A stretch of DNA of 64,000 bases from Klebsiella sp. RHBSTW-00484 (GCF_013705725.1 NZ_CP055482.1:62001-126000); one strand, 5' to 3'. Counted from the first letter of the stretch, positions 26,189-35,868 are shown. Made by a program: numbers and translations. Notes: a model not told the origin generated them from the sequence alone.

Positions 26189-26722
26189 TCAGCCTTCTGA
26201 TGCGACGTTCCAGCGTGGCGAGCGCCCCGGCTTAGCTTTACCACGGGAAGGCGCGATCCTGCTGTAGCCGCACAGATGGCAAAGGCTGACCGAGCCATCT
26301 TTGTCGAAGCCGTTTGCCACAAGGAGCCGCTCCGACAGCATGCCTAGAATGTCGAGGTCATTGGGCGACAGGGGCGAAATACATTCGGAGATCACCTGCT
26401 CCCGTGCCTTGAGCAAGGCGTCCGTTATCTTCTTCCCCGAATTGGTGAGGTGAATGAAGCGCGCCCGCCTGTCGGTGATTTGTCTTCGTCGTTCCACCAA
26501 CTGTTCGCGCTCGAGCCTATCGATCAATCGCACCGTCCCGGCATGAGAAAGCCCGATCGAGGTAGCCAAAACGCTGATCGGCAGTCCGGGCTCCATGCTG
26601 AGTAACACCATCACGGCGGTCCCCGGGCCGCTTGGTGAAAACGAGGCCGAGACACTGGCGATGCTGTCTGCAACGGCCAACGCGAGTGCACCTAAATGGT
26701 ACTTGGCGACCTCAGGCTCCAT
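26189..26722 (-). CDS. Second MarR-family regulator (177 aa)
   Basis: The winged helix (SVLATSIGLSHAGTVRLIDR then LEREQLVERRRQITDRRARF) is very similar to that of the regulator at 22967; both share GLSHAGTVRL in the recognition helix. The C-terminal tail carries cysteines in LCHLCGYS. The start is ATG 26722, 11 bases from an operator-like site, parallel to the first copy. It leads an operon with the YeeE/YedE gene. The same recognition helix in both regulators supports a shared operator. Confidence 0.9.
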   Translation of the reverse strand: MEPEVAKYHLGALALAVADSIASVSASFSPSGPGTAVMVLLSMEPGLPISVLATSIGLSHAGTVRLIDRLEREQLVERRRQITDRRARFIHLTNSGKKITDALLKAREQVISECISPLSPNDLDILGMLSERLLVANGFDKDGSVSLCHLCGYSRIAPSRGKAKPGRSPRWNVASEG

Positions 26723-26732
26723 ACCGCAAGAA

Positions 26733-26751
26733 TATATGCTTCGCGCATAGA
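26733..26751. promoter_or_regulatory. MarR-type palindrome upstream of marR2
   Basis: TATATGCTTCGCGCATAGA matches the consensus well on both arms (TATATGC, GCATA). It is 11 bases upstream of the marR2 start, mirroring the arrangement at marR1. Confidence 0.6.
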
Positions 26752-26978
26752 CTTCAAGCGTGTGAAAATGTATGACCGCCGCATGCATCTATGACAGATT
26801 CGGACATGGTCATGCTCATTGAGGGGCTCAGCTCGGATTCCACATCTGAGATCAACGGACGTGCTCGTTCCCCAGGCGCTAGCGGGGGTGGGCTCGATGA
26901 AAGTGGACGTGCATGGGTGCCGCTCACCGGGCGCAGGCGGTTCGCCGATGAGACCGCCGGTATGATCGGACGGGTCTC

Positions 26979-27875
26979 ATGCCCGACCTGACTCTTGATC
27001 TCCGATACCTGAAGTACGCCGTTCAGGTCGCCGAGGCCGGCAGCTTCCGCCGAGCGGCGGAGCGCCTATCGATATCGCAATCCACCGTCAGCCGACGTGT
27101 GCAGCTGTTTGAGCGCCAACTTGGCTTTTCTCTCTTCAAGCGTACGCGAGCGGGGGCAGGGCTGACTCCAGAAGGTGAGCGCTTCCTTCAACAAGCGGTG
27201 GTGGGAGCGCGCTACCTTCGTAACGCCGCAACGGAGATCCGCTCCGCGCGGAAACTCAAGACCGGGCTCGTGAGGTTTGGAATGCTTGAAGCGTTCCCGG
27301 CGTGCCCGATCATCAACATTCTCTCGGCATTCAGAAATAGACATCCGACGATCGAGGTAAAGCTTGAGGAAGGCACTTCAGAAGAAAACACTTTGGGGGT
27401 GAAGCGCGGATTACTGGACGCAGCAATCAGCCTGAGTGCGAGCAAGAGCCCTCAGTTCCAAGTTCGACGTCTCTGCGAACCAGATCTGTTCGTGGCATTG
27501 TCCCCGCTTCACGAGTTGGCAGCACGGCCACAGCTGTCGTGGGAGGACGTTTGTGACGAAGTCTTCCTCGTTCGCTCGGATGGCGCTGGGCGTGAGCTCG
27601 CTGGCATACTCCGGCGCATGGTGGGCGCCGGAGACGGAGCGGTTCAACTCTCGATCCAACAAGTCAGCCGAGAAACCCTGCTGACGATGGTCGAACAGGG
27701 CTTCGGCTTGACCATCACCAGCGTGATCTACCGGCCGGATATCGCGTTGATCCCGCTCCCATCGGCGCGGGCGCCGACGGCCGCTATAATTTCTTCCAGT
27801 GACAACGACAACCCGACTCTGCCGCTGCTGCTGAAGTGTTTCGACACCCCCTCTAGAGCGGGGACCACGGATTAA
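26979..27875 (+). CDS. LysR-type regulator next to trb genes (298 aa)
   Basis: The N-terminal helix-turn-helix (LKYAVQVAEAGSFRRAAERL then SISQSTVSRRVQLFERQLG) and the effector domain are complete. LysR genes facing the end of trb operons are common on alphaproteobacterial conjugative elements, so it may belong to transfer control rather than to the stress genes. It converges on the DUF2274 gene, overlapping it by four bases. Confidence 0.88.
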   Translation: MPDLTLDLRYLKYAVQVAEAGSFRRAAERLSISQSTVSRRVQLFERQLGFSLFKRTRAGAGLTPEGERFLQQAVVGARYLRNAATEIRSARKLKTGLVRFGMLEAFPACPIINILSAFRNRHPTIEVKLEEGTSEENTLGVKRGLLDAAISLSASKSPQFQVRRLCEPDLFVALSPLHELAARPQLSWEDVCDEVFLVRSDGAGRELAGILRRMVGAGDGAVQLSIQQVSRETLLTMVEQGFGLTITSVIYRPDIALIPLPSARAPTAAIISSSDNDNPTLPLLLKCFDTPSRAGTTD

Positions 27876-28111
27876 TCGGCGCTCCCCGGCGTCAACGTTC
27901 GCCTGGCTTTGGCGAAGCCACGGTCTGTCGCGATGAACCGTTGTAACATCGGGACGATTAACCGAGCTGGGTCAACAGCGGACTGACCTTGCTCTCGGCC
28001 CAATAGGTGGGCGTAGTCAACAAGGTCCTGGTGGAGAGCTGCAGGTAGCTCGACCTGTACCTTAAGCGGCTTGTCGTCCGCGATGGGGCCTAGCTTAAGC
28101 TTCGACATCAT
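27872..28111 (-). CDS. DUF2274 protein of trb operon (79 aa)
   Basis: This small protein (MMSKLKLGPIADDKPLKVQV then ELPAALHQDLVDYA, later RLIVPMLQRFIATDRGF) has the DUF2274 pattern, found immediately downstream of trbI in alphaproteobacterial conjugation operons. The basic, ribbon-helix-like N-terminus suggests DNA binding. Its start overlaps the trbI stop. Confidence 0.82.
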   Translation of the reverse strand: MMSKLKLGPIADDKPLKVQVELPAALHQDLVDYAHLLGREQGQSAVDPARLIVPMLQRFIATDRGFAKARRTLTPGSAD

Positions 28112-29331
28112 CACCCTCCATATGGCTCCAGTACCAAGTCTCGCGTCACGAGAACGCGCACGGGAAATCCGGGCCGAATAGTGATCGTGGGCGCGACGTT
28201 GAGCTGACGCCTCACAATCTGCTGCCCTGCGTCGTTGATGGTGTCCTGCCCACCGTTCCGGATCGCCTGAACGAGCTGATCGTCGTTGTCGACCGCGAGT
28301 TCGGCGCCGACGCTCAGCAGTGTCGACAATCCCGCAGCCTTGGCCAGATCCCACCAATGGTAATCGACGCCATCCTGCAGCCCGGCGAACCCTTCAGCGT
28401 CAGCACCAGGCTGGCGCTCGAGAACGATCGAGCGCCCGTTCGGGAAGACGAGCCGAGTCCAGACGAGCAGGACTCGGCTCTGGCCGAACTGCACGTTGTT
28501 GTCGTACTGCCCGACCACACGAGTGCCTTGCGGCACAAGCAAGATACGGCCGGTTGGGCTGTCGTAGATGTTTTCGGTGACCTGCGCGGTGATCTGGCCG
28601 GGTAGATCGGATCGGATGCCGGTGATCAGCGCCGCGGATATCACTGCTCCCGCCTGAAGGACGTTCGGCGATACTGGCGCAGCGACGCGATCGGGCGCAA
28701 CCGTCCTGCGATCGGCCGCGGCGTTCAGAAACGCGTTCTGCCGGTCCTGCGCCGAGGGCGTGGCGGGCGGCGGAGCGAGGCCAATGCTCGCCAAATCCGG
28801 CACCGGCGCGAGCGCTGGGGCAGCTCCCGCAGCAGCGGGTGTGCCCCGGCTTTCCGATCCGGAGAAGAGACGGCTGGTGCGCGCGGTCTCGATTTCCTGA
28901 AGGCGGCGCTGCTCTTCCGGGCTGATGCCGGGATTGGGCGTGGCCGTCCCGGGTGTGGGCACCGGCTGTCCGCGATCCTGGGTACTAAGGATCGGCCGGC
29001 CGAGGTCACCGGGAAGAGGGGGACCGAGCTGTGGCACGCCACTGTAATCTCGCGGCAGGCCGGCCAGTCCGTCAGCGGTCGAGCGGTTCTCGGTCGAATA
29101 GAGTTCGTCGTTCGGCCGACCGGCGTCGCGGGTCTGAAGCGCGTAGATCAGCGCACCTCCGAGCCCGACGCTGGCGACAAGACCGAGGCCGGCGAGAACC
29201 TTCCGCGACAACCGGGTGACGCGGGGCGGTTCGGCCCGCAGCCGCATCGGCGCAGGCCCGACCGGCTCGCCGGTCAGGGGCTGCGCATCGTCGTCCGGCA
29301 CTTCCTCAATCCGGGGCGGGTTCTCGCTCAC
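28111..29331 (-). CDS. trbI: TrbI/VirB10-like conjugal transfer protein (406 aa)
   Basis: TrbI spans from the inner membrane to the outer-membrane core of the mating channel. A single membrane helix (VLAGLGLVASVGLGGALIYA, about residue 45-64) follows a short cytoplasmic part; a Pro-rich region leads into the conserved TrbI domain (VLQAGAVISAALITGIRSDL, IYDSPTGRILLVPQGTRVVG, QYDNNVQFGQSRVLLVWTRL). Length is normal. It overlaps trbG by four bases. Confidence 0.93.
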   Translation of the reverse strand: MSENPPRIEEVPDDDAQPLTGEPVGPAPMRLRAEPPRVTRLSRKVLAGLGLVASVGLGGALIYALQTRDAGRPNDELYSTENRSTADGLAGLPRDYSGVPQLGPPLPGDLGRPILSTQDRGQPVPTPGTATPNPGISPEEQRRLQEIETARTSRLFSGSESRGTPAAAGAAPALAPVPDLASIGLAPPPATPSAQDRQNAFLNAAADRRTVAPDRVAAPVSPNVLQAGAVISAALITGIRSDLPGQITAQVTENIYDSPTGRILLVPQGTRVVGQYDNNVQFGQSRVLLVWTRLVFPNGRSIVLERQPGADAEGFAGLQDGVDYHWWDLAKAAGLSTLLSVGAELAVDNDDQLVQAIRNGGQDTINDAGQQIVRRQLNVAPTITIRPGFPVRVLVTRDLVLEPYGG

Positions 29332-30377
29332 GAGGTCGGCCTCCCGTCTGTGCGGACGATCCTGACGCGCTTCTGCTCGCGGCCGGAGCCGAAGCGAAGT
29401 TCGGCAGCCGCGAACAGACGATCAACGATCATGTGGTGGCCGCGAACGCGATAGTTCACGAGCTCAGAGGTGTTGCCCTCGGGGCCGACGACGAAGAGTG
29501 GCGGCATCTCGCCCTGACCGATGCCGCGCGGAAACTCGATAAAGACCTGGCGTCCGTCGTCGAAGGCGCGCAGCGGCCGCCACGGCGCACGGTCGCCCTC
29601 GATCGCATAGCGGAAGTTGACGTTCGCGAGATCGACGCCGCTCGCCACCGGCTGGGCCGCCTGCGCCTCGGCGTTCTGACGGCGCAGCGCAATGAGCTGG
29701 TCTTGCGGATACTGCCATGAGACCGACGCCATATAGGTGCGCTCTGTCGAGCGCAGCTCCATGTGATAGGTGCGCATGTTGGTGTTGATGACGAGGTTTG
29801 TCATCAGGTCGGCGCGGGTGGGCTTTACTAGGATGTGGATCTGGCGCGTTGCCCCCGATCCGCTCTCGGTGTCGCCGATGATCCAGCGCACTGTGTCGCC
29901 GGCGGCCACCGGGCCTGCGCCGACAAGCTGCTCCCCGGGTTGGAGCGCGATGTCGGTGATCTGCCCGACGGCGGTATAGACTTGATAAAGCGCCCCTTGA
30001 GTCCACGGGTAGACCTGCATCGAGTTAATGAAGCCGTCGCGCACCGGCTGGACTCGTGCCGCCTCGTTTGCCTGGTTGACGCGAGCGGTCGGATTAGAAG
30101 GCTCCGGGGCACGCCGCGTCTCCTCCACACGCTGCAATTGGCCAGGCAGCGGCAGCGGCCGGGGCAGCTCGACCACGGTGACCGGCGCGGGTGGATCGAC
30201 GGTCTGCACCGCCGGAGCCGCATTGTCGTAGGAAATCTCCGGCGGCGGATTGGTGGTCGCGCAGCCCGCGAGCGCGGTCGCCGCTAGCAGAACGACCGGG
30301 AATGCGGCTCTACGGAGAGCCGGGAGTACGTGTGTGTGTGAAGCCGGGTTTCCGGCTTTACGGAAATACGGCTTCAT
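29328..30377 (-). CDS. trbG: TrbG/VirB9-like conjugal transfer lipoprotein (349 aa)
   Basis: TrbG is a core-complex protein of the type IV secretion channel. A lipoprotein-type signal (VVLLAATALAGC, Cys38) is present; the VirB9 domain includes GALYQVYTAVGQITDIALQP, GEQLVGAGPVAAGDT and FVVGPEGNTSELVNYRV. The N-terminus before the signal is long, so translation may start later. It sits between trbI and trbF with short overlaps. Confidence 0.92.
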   Translation of the reverse strand: MKPYFRKAGNPASHTHVLPALRRAAFPVVLLAATALAGCATTNPPPEISYDNAAPAVQTVDPPAPVTVVELPRPLPLPGQLQRVEETRRAPEPSNPTARVNQANEAARVQPVRDGFINSMQVYPWTQGALYQVYTAVGQITDIALQPGEQLVGAGPVAAGDTVRWIIGDTESGSGATRQIHILVKPTRADLMTNLVINTNMRTYHMELRSTERTYMASVSWQYPQDQLIALRRQNAEAQAAQPVASGVDLANVNFRYAIEGDRAPWRPLRAFDDGRQVFIEFPRGIGQGEMPPLFVVGPEGNTSELVNYRVRGHHMIVDRLFAAAELRFGSGREQKRVRIVRTDGRPTS

Positions 30378-30694
30378 TGCCCAAGCTCCCGTGACCAGTT
30401 GATGGCGTTGACGTAGATGCCGAGCGGGTTCGCCCTGAGCCGGTCGGCGTTTCGGGGGATCTGCACGACGATCGTCAGGATCGCGGTCCAGCGCGTGGTC
30501 TCGGCGAGCTGGCCATTTTCGTATCGGCGCTCGACCCAGGCGACGCGGAAGCTGTCCGGGGACGCGCGGATGACGCTGGAGACGTCGACAGCGACCTGCT
30601 GCCGGCCGACCCGTGTAAAGGGGTCGTTGGAGCGGGCGTAGTCATTGAGCGCCATGGCGCCGCGGTCAGTCGTGAAGTCGTAGGCGCGCAGCCA
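30374..30694 (-). pseudogene. trbF: TrbF/VirB8-like gene, N-terminus lost
   Basis: Only the C-terminal about 105 residues remain (WLRAYDFTTDRGAMALNDYA, SVIRASPDSFRVAWVERRY, LTIVVQIPRNADRLRANPLG). TrbF is an inner-membrane assembly factor of the channel. The front, including the membrane anchor, is replaced by a Tn3-type repeat starting at 30695. The trb operon therefore cannot build a transfer channel from this window. Confidence 0.88.
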
Positions 30695-30716
30695 GGGGTC
30701 GTCTCAGAAAACGGAA

Positions 30717-32043
30717 TCTATGGTCACTCCCGTTTTTGCAACACCGATTTTGACGACAAGTTGGCTTGCTTGAATCTATCCGGCGTCTGAATGGGATTTT
30801 ATTCCCGCGCCTTGATGAGTTCCGCGCCTGATGAACCTCCAGAAAATATACGGCTTCAATGAGCCTTTCCGTTTTACAGGTTCCTCAACAGGCCGGTGGG
30901 CCGTTAGTATCATCAATATCAGTATTCGCAAAACCAGATCAGTAATTCTTTAAACCGGTGTATTTCTGCCGTTATGCTACATAAGTTTGCTGTCGTGCCG
31001 TTAGGGCCCAGGCTATTCTGGCCAGCTTGTTTGCCAGAGCACAAGTGACGACAAAGTTGCTTTTCCGGCACAGTAAATCCCTGACCCAATCGGCCAATTT
31101 GCCAGACTGGTGTTCCAGTTTTTGTATGAATACCCTGGCACATTGAACCAACAAAGTTCGGATCTTTTTATTACCTCGCTTACTAATTCCCAGCAATGTC
31201 GTCCTACCTCCCGTGCTGTACTGCCGAGGTACAAGCCCTGTTGCCGCCGCAAAGTCACGGCTGCTGGCGTACTGCTTCCCGTCGCCAATCTCAGTTGAAA
31301 TAGTACTCGCTGTCAGTGTTCCGACGCAGGGAATGCTCAGCAAGCGCTGTCCAACCTCATCTTCGTCCAACTTTCGTTTCAACTGGGATTCCAAATCTTT
31401 AATCTGCTCAACAAGATAGTGATAATGCTGTTGTAATTTCAGCAATAACTGGCTGAGGTAAAGAGGCAAACTATTATCCTCAAGAATGGTACTCAGTCGG
31501 CTAATAACGGCAGCTCCTCGGGGAACGCTAATGCCAAATTCCAGCAGAAAAGCATGCATTTGATTGGTTGTTTTTACCTTATCCTGAACCAGGGATTCAC
31601 GGACACGATGCAGAGCCCGCATTGCCTGCTGAGATTCCGTTCTGGGCTGCACAAAACGCATAGACGGACGCGATGCAGCTTCACAAATAGCTTCGGCGTC
31701 GACAAAGTCGTTTTTATTGCTTTTAACGAACGGGCGGACAAATTGTGGTGATATCAGCTTTGGGGAATGCCCCAACTCTTCCAACTTGCGTGCCATAAAG
31801 TGAGAACCGCCACAGGCTTCCATTGCGATGGTTGTAGCGGGGCATGTCGCCAAAAATTCGATCAACTTTGGCCGGGTAAATTTTTTACGGTAAACAGCCT
31901 TCCCGCGACGATCCTGGCAATGAATATGGAAAGAGTTTTTACCCAGATCGATACCAATGAGCGCAATGTTTTCCATGATAGTTCTCCGAATGAAAGCCTG
32001 TCCTCAGCATAATACCGGGAAGGAGGGAGTGACCATCTCATTA
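30717..32043 (-). mobile_element. IS5075/IS4321-type element, 1327 bp (copy 2)
   Basis: It has the same length, sub-terminal ATGGTCACTCCC repeats and orientation as copy 1. It encodes the same protein as copy 3 and differs from it by at least one base near the right end (CATAATACC here, CATAGTACC there). Confidence 0.93.
30972..31976 (-). CDS. IS110-family transposase (334 aa), copy 2
   Basis: The protein is identical to that of copy 3 and nearly identical to copy 1. The DEDD domain (IALIGIDLGKNSFHIH) and the Transposase_20 domain (SIPCVGTLTAS) are intact. Confidence 0.93.
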   Translation of the reverse strand: MENIALIGIDLGKNSFHIHCQDRRGKAVYRKKFTRPKLIEFLATCPATTIAMEACGGSHFMARKLEELGHSPKLISPQFVRPFVKSNKNDFVDAEAICEAASRPSMRFVQPRTESQQAMRALHRVRESLVQDKVKTTNQMHAFLLEFGISVPRGAAVISRLSTILEDNSLPLYLSQLLLKLQQHYHYLVEQIKDLESQLKRKLDEDEVGQRLLSIPCVGTLTASTISTEIGDGKQYASSRDFAAATGLVPRQYSTGGRTTLLGISKRGNKKIRTLLVQCARVFIQKLEHQSGKLADWVRDLLCRKSNFVVTCALANKLARIAWALTARQQTYVA

Positions 32044-32054
32044 AATAAAGCACG

Positions 32055-35021
32055 CTAAGCCGGTTGCAGCGGCCGTAGCGGCCTGAACTTGCCCGCGCCG
32101 ATCTTGGCGCTGCTGCGCCAGAGGTAATCGCCGGTCAGGTTGATGTGCTCCCAGCCGAGCGGCGACAGGTACTGCAACAGGCCGTCATCGACGGCTTGAC
32201 CGTGGCCACGCAAGGCGTTCGCGGCCCGCTCCAGATAGACCGTGTTCCATAGCACGATGGCCGCCGTCACCAGGTTGAGGCCGCTGGCCCGGTAGCGCTG
32301 CTGCTCGAAGCTGCGGTCGCGGATTTCCCCCAGGCGGTTGAAGAACACGGCGCGGGCCAGCGCGTTGCGCGCCTCGCCTTTGTTCAGCCCGGCATGCACG
32401 CGGCGGCGCAGCTCGACGCTTTGCAGCCAGTCCAGGATGAACAGTGTGCGCTCGATGCGTCCCAGCTCACGCAGGGCGACGGCCAGGCCGTTCTGGCGCG
32501 GGTAGCTGCCAAGCTTCCTGAGCATCAGCGAGGCCGTCGCCGTGCCCTGCTTGATCGAGGTGGCCATCCGCAGGATTTCATCCCAATGGGCGCGGACGTG
32601 CTTGATGTTGAGCGTGCCGCCGATCATCGGTTTCAACGCCTCGTAGGTGGCATCGCCCTTCGGGATGTAGAGCTTGGTGTCGCCCAGGTCACGAATGCGC
32701 GGGGCGAAGCGGAAGCCCAGCAGGTGCATCAACGCGAAGACGTGGTCCGTGAACCCTGCCGTGTCGGTGTAGTGCTCCTCGATCCGCAGGTCGGATTCGT
32801 GATACAGCAGGCCGTCGAGCACGTAGGTCGAGTCGCGCACGCCGACGTTCACGACCTTGGTGTGGAACGGCGCGTACTGGTCGGAGATATGGGTGTAGAA
32901 CGTCCGCCCTGGGCTGCTGCCGTATTTCGGATTGATGTGGCCGGTGCTCTCGGCCTTGCTGCCGGTGCGGAAGTTCTGGCCGTCCGACGATGACGTGGTG
33001 CCGTCGCCCCAATGCCCGGCGAAGGGATGTCGGAACTGCGCGTTGACCAGCTCGGCCAGTGCCGCCCCGTAGGTTTCGTCGCGGATGTGCCAGGCTTGCA
33101 GCCAGGCCAGCTTGGCGTAGGTCGTGCCGGGGCACGATTCCGCCATCTTGGTCAGGCCCAGGTTGATCGCGTCGGCGAGGATCGTGGTCAGCAACAGGTT
33201 TTTGTCCTTGGCCAGGTCGCCTGACTTCAGGTGGGCGAAGTGCCGGGTGAAGCCCGTCCATTCGTCTACCTCCAGCAGCAATTCGGTGATCTTGACGTGC
33301 GGTAGGATCATCGCCGTCTGGTCGATCAGGGCCTGTGCGGTATCGGGCACCGCCGCATCGAGCGGCGTGATCTTCAGGCCCGACTCCGTGATGATGGCGT
33401 CCGGCAGCTCGTTGGCCAGCGCCATGCGGTTGACGGTGGCGAGCTGCGTTTCCAGCAGCGTCAGCCGGTCATGCAGGTACTGGTCGCAATCGGTGGCCAC
33501 GGCCAGCGGCAATTCGCTGGCCTGCTTGAGGCTGGCGAATTTCGCGGGCGGCACCAGGTAGTCCTCGAAGTCCTTGAACTGGCGCGAGCCTTGCACCCAG
33601 ATGTCGCCGGAGCGCAGCGCGTTCTTCAGCTCCGACAGCGCGCACAGTTCGTAGTAGCGCCGGTCGATGCCGGTGTCGGTCATCACCAGCTTCTGCCAGC
33701 GCGGCTTGATGAACTCGGTCGGCGCGTCGGTGGGCACCTTGCGGGCGTTGTCGCTGTTCATGCTGCGCAGCACCTCGATGGCGTCGAGTACGTCCTTGGC
33801 GGCGGGCGCGGCCCGCAACTTGAGCACGTCGAGAAATTCCGGCGCGTAGCGGCGCAGCGTGGCGTAGCTCTCGCCGATGCGGTGCAGGAAATCGAAGTCC
33901 TCGGGTTGCGCGAGCCGCTGCGCTTCGGTGACGCTCTCGGCGAAAGCATCCCAGGACATGACGGCCTCGATGGCGGCGAACGGATCGCGGCCCGCTTGCT
34001 TGGCCTCGATCAGCGCCTGGCCGATGCGCCCGAACAGCCGCACCTTGGCATTGATCGCCTTGCCGGATGCCTGGAACTGCTGCTGATGCTTGTTCTTGGC
34101 GGCATTGAACAGCTTGCCCAGGATGCGGTCATGCAGGTCGATGATTTCGTCGGTGACGGTGGCCATGCCCTCGATGGCGAGCGCCACCAGGGTCGCGTAA
34201 CGCCGCTGCGGCTCGAACTTCGCCAGGTCGGCGGGCGTCATCTGGCCGCCCTCGCGGGCGATCTTGAGCAGCCGGTTCTGGTGAACCAGCCGCTCGATGC
34301 CGGAGGGCAGGTCGAGCGCCTGCCACGCCTTGAGGCGTTCGATGTGTTCCAGCATGTGCCGCGAGTTCGGTTTGACCGGGGATTGCCGCAGCCAGGCCAG
34401 CCACGTCGTCTTGCCGTTGTCGCGGCGCTTGAGCAGATCGTCGAGGCGACGGCGATGCACGTCCGTCAGCGGCTCAGCCAAGGCGTCGTAGAGACGCCGG
34501 TTGGCGCGGGTAATCGCTTCGGCGCTCGCCCGCTCGACGGCGTTGAGGGCGGGCACAATGACCGACTGCCGCCGCAGGTGCTCGATCAAGGCTCTGGCCA
34601 GCACGATGCCCTTGTCGGTTTGCATGGCCAGCTCGGTCAGCAACTGGACAGCCTGCCGGTAGTGGCCAATCGTGAACGGCTGGAAGCCGAACACCGTTTG
34701 CAGCTCGACCAGGTGCTCGCGTCGGGTCTGCTCACGCTGCCCGTACTCGTCCCAGCTTTCGATGCCGACCTTGAGCTGGTTGGCGACCAGTCTCAGCAAT
34801 GGCGGGAACGGTGGCTCATCAGCGCCAAGGATGACGCCGGGAAAGCGCAGGTAGCAGAGCTGCACCGCGAAGCCCAGCCGATTGGCCGGGCCGCGCCGCT
34901 GCCGGATGATGGAGAGGTCGCTTTCGCTGAACGTGTAGTGACGGATCAACTCATCCTTGGTGTCCGGCAACGCCAGCAGGCTTTCGCGCTCGGCGGCGGA
35001 GAGGATCGAACGGCGGGGCAT
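32055..35021 (-). CDS. tnpA: Tn3-family transposase TnpA (988 aa)
   Basis: This is a full-length Tn21-subgroup transposase, very close in pattern to Tn501/Tn21 TnpA throughout (start [80 protein letters not shown]). The DDE region is in the C-terminal third. It performs replicative transposition with 5 bp target duplication. The stop TAG comes from the transposon end. A long antisense reading frame across it is a by-product of GC-rich codon use. Confidence 0.95.
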   Translation of the reverse strand: MPRRSILSAAERESLLALPDTKDELIRHYTFSESDLSIIRQRRGPANRLGFAVQLCYLRFPGVILGADEPPFPPLLRLVANQLKVGIESWDEYGQREQTRREHLVELQTVFGFQPFTIGHYRQAVQLLTELAMQTDKGIVLARALIEHLRRQSVIVPALNAVERASAEAITRANRRLYDALAEPLTDVHRRRLDDLLKRRDNGKTTWLAWLRQSPVKPNSRHMLEHIERLKAWQALDLPSGIERLVHQNRLLKIAREGGQMTPADLAKFEPQRRYATLVALAIEGMATVTDEIIDLHDRILGKLFNAAKNKHQQQFQASGKAINAKVRLFGRIGQALIEAKQAGRDPFAAIEAVMSWDAFAESVTEAQRLAQPEDFDFLHRIGESYATLRRYAPEFLDVLKLRAAPAAKDVLDAIEVLRSMNSDNARKVPTDAPTEFIKPRWQKLVMTDTGIDRRYYELCALSELKNALRSGDIWVQGSRQFKDFEDYLVPPAKFASLKQASELPLAVATDCDQYLHDRLTLLETQLATVNRMALANELPDAIITESGLKITPLDAAVPDTAQALIDQTAMILPHVKITELLLEVDEWTGFTRHFAHLKSGDLAKDKNLLLTTILADAINLGLTKMAESCPGTTYAKLAWLQAWHIRDETYGAALAELVNAQFRHPFAGHWGDGTTSSSDGQNFRTGSKAESTGHINPKYGSSPGRTFYTHISDQYAPFHTKVVNVGVRDSTYVLDGLLYHESDLRIEEHYTDTAGFTDHVFALMHLLGFRFAPRIRDLGDTKLYIPKGDATYEALKPMIGGTLNIKHVRAHWDEILRMATSIKQGTATASLMLRKLGSYPRQNGLAVALRELGRIERTLFILDWLQSVELRRRVHAGLNKGEARNALARAVFFNRLGEIRDRSFEQQRYRASGLNLVTAAIVLWNTVYLERAANALRGHGQAVDDGLLQYLSPLGWEHINLTGDYLWRSSAKIGAGKFRPLRPLQPA

Positions 35022-35173
35022 GCGGTTTCCTTCTTCTTGAAAACGTAGGTTTGTGACAAGCCCGCCAAGGCAACCGGCGCGGCACGGGAATCAAGGCATT
35101 GCGATTCTCGAAAATAGTTCTTGAAATTCTATTCTTGATTGCATATCATCTCAACGAGTTTCGATAAGAAAGG

Positions 35174-35470
35174 ATGCGCATGCGACCGTCTGTTGTGCTT
35201 GACATGAAGCGAAGCGCAGTGCGTGAAGCGGTAGGCCGCTTTCGCGCCGCGAACCCGCGCGTCTTCGGCTCGGTGCTGCATGGCACCGACCGGGATGGCA
35301 GCGACCTCGACCTGTTGGTCGATGCGCTGCCCGGTGCCACGTTGTTGGACTTGGGCGATTTGGAAGAAGAACTGAAATCGCTGCTCGGCGTTGACGTCGA
35401 TCTGCTGACTCCCGGCGACCTGCCGCCGAAGTTCCGGGCCAAGGTGCTCGCGGAGGCGCAACCGATATGA
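35174..35470 (+). CDS. MNT-type nucleotidyltransferase antitoxin (98 aa)
   Basis: The minimal nucleotidyltransferase motif is present: VFGSVLHGTDRDGSDLDLLV (GS-x9-D-x-D). MNT antitoxins silence their HEPN partner, by AMPylation in studied cases. It overlaps the HEPN gene by four bases. It lies next to tnpA in divergent orientation; toxin-antitoxin pairs in this position are a known feature of Tn3-family transposons. Confidence 0.9.
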   Translation: MRMRPSVVLDMKRSAVREAVGRFRAANPRVFGSVLHGTDRDGSDLDLLVDALPGATLLDLGDLEEELKSLLGVDVDLLTPGDLPPKFRAKVLAEAQPI

Positions 35471-35868
35471 GCGAGAACCGCCTGCCCGATTACCTCGACC
35501 ACATTCAGCAGGCCGCAACCGATGCGCGCAGCTTCGTGGAAGGGATGGCCAAGGACGACTTCTTGGCCGACAAGCGCACCCAGCAGGCCGTCATCATGAG
35601 CCTGATCGTCATCGGCGAGGCGGCCACAAAGGTGATGGATGGCTACGTCGAGTTCACCCAGGCGCATGCCGACGTGCCGTGGCGCAGCATGCGCAATATG
35701 CGTAATCGCATGGCTCACGGCTATTTCGACATCAACCTCGATGTGGTGTGGGAGACGGTACAGGAATGGCTGCCGGCGTTGCTCCAGCAATTGCCCGCCG
35801 TGCGTCAGGATGCCGACGATGAAGACCGTAACGACAACTGTGAAAGAGGGATCTCCGATGACTGTTGA
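35467..35868 (+). CDS. HEPN-type (DUF86) RNase toxin (133 aa)
   Basis: The HEPN motif R-x4-H is visible in RNMRNRMAHGYFDIN, with the tyrosine that is AMPylated in studied HepT proteins just after it. The rest is helical as expected (SLIVIGEAATKVM). HEPN proteins cut RNA when free of their antitoxin. The tail after residue 118 (ADDEDRNDNCERGISDDC) looks like a read-through extension overlapping the next gene. Confidence 0.9.
   Translation: MSENRLPDYLDHIQQAATDARSFVEGMAKDDFLADKRTQQAVIMSLIVIGEAATKVMDGYVEFTQAHADVPWRSMRNMRNRMAHGYFDINLDVVWETVQEWLPALLQQLPAVRQDADDEDRNDNCERGISDDC

Larger units (their letters stand above)
30695..32059. repeat. Left 38 bp transposon end split by IS5075 (copy 2)
   Basis: The parts 30695-30716 and 32044-32059 rebuild the same 38 bp sequence as the right end. 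The insertion point is after base 22 of the repeat, identical to copies 1 and 3. With its end disrupted, the transposon is probably immobile until the IS excises. Confidence 0.92.

Noticed and set aside
33471..35048. Long (525-codon) plus-strand reading frame opposite tnpA
   Set aside because: It lies wholly antisense to a well-conserved transposase in GC-rich DNA, where such frames arise from codon bias; it has no ribosome site or family.
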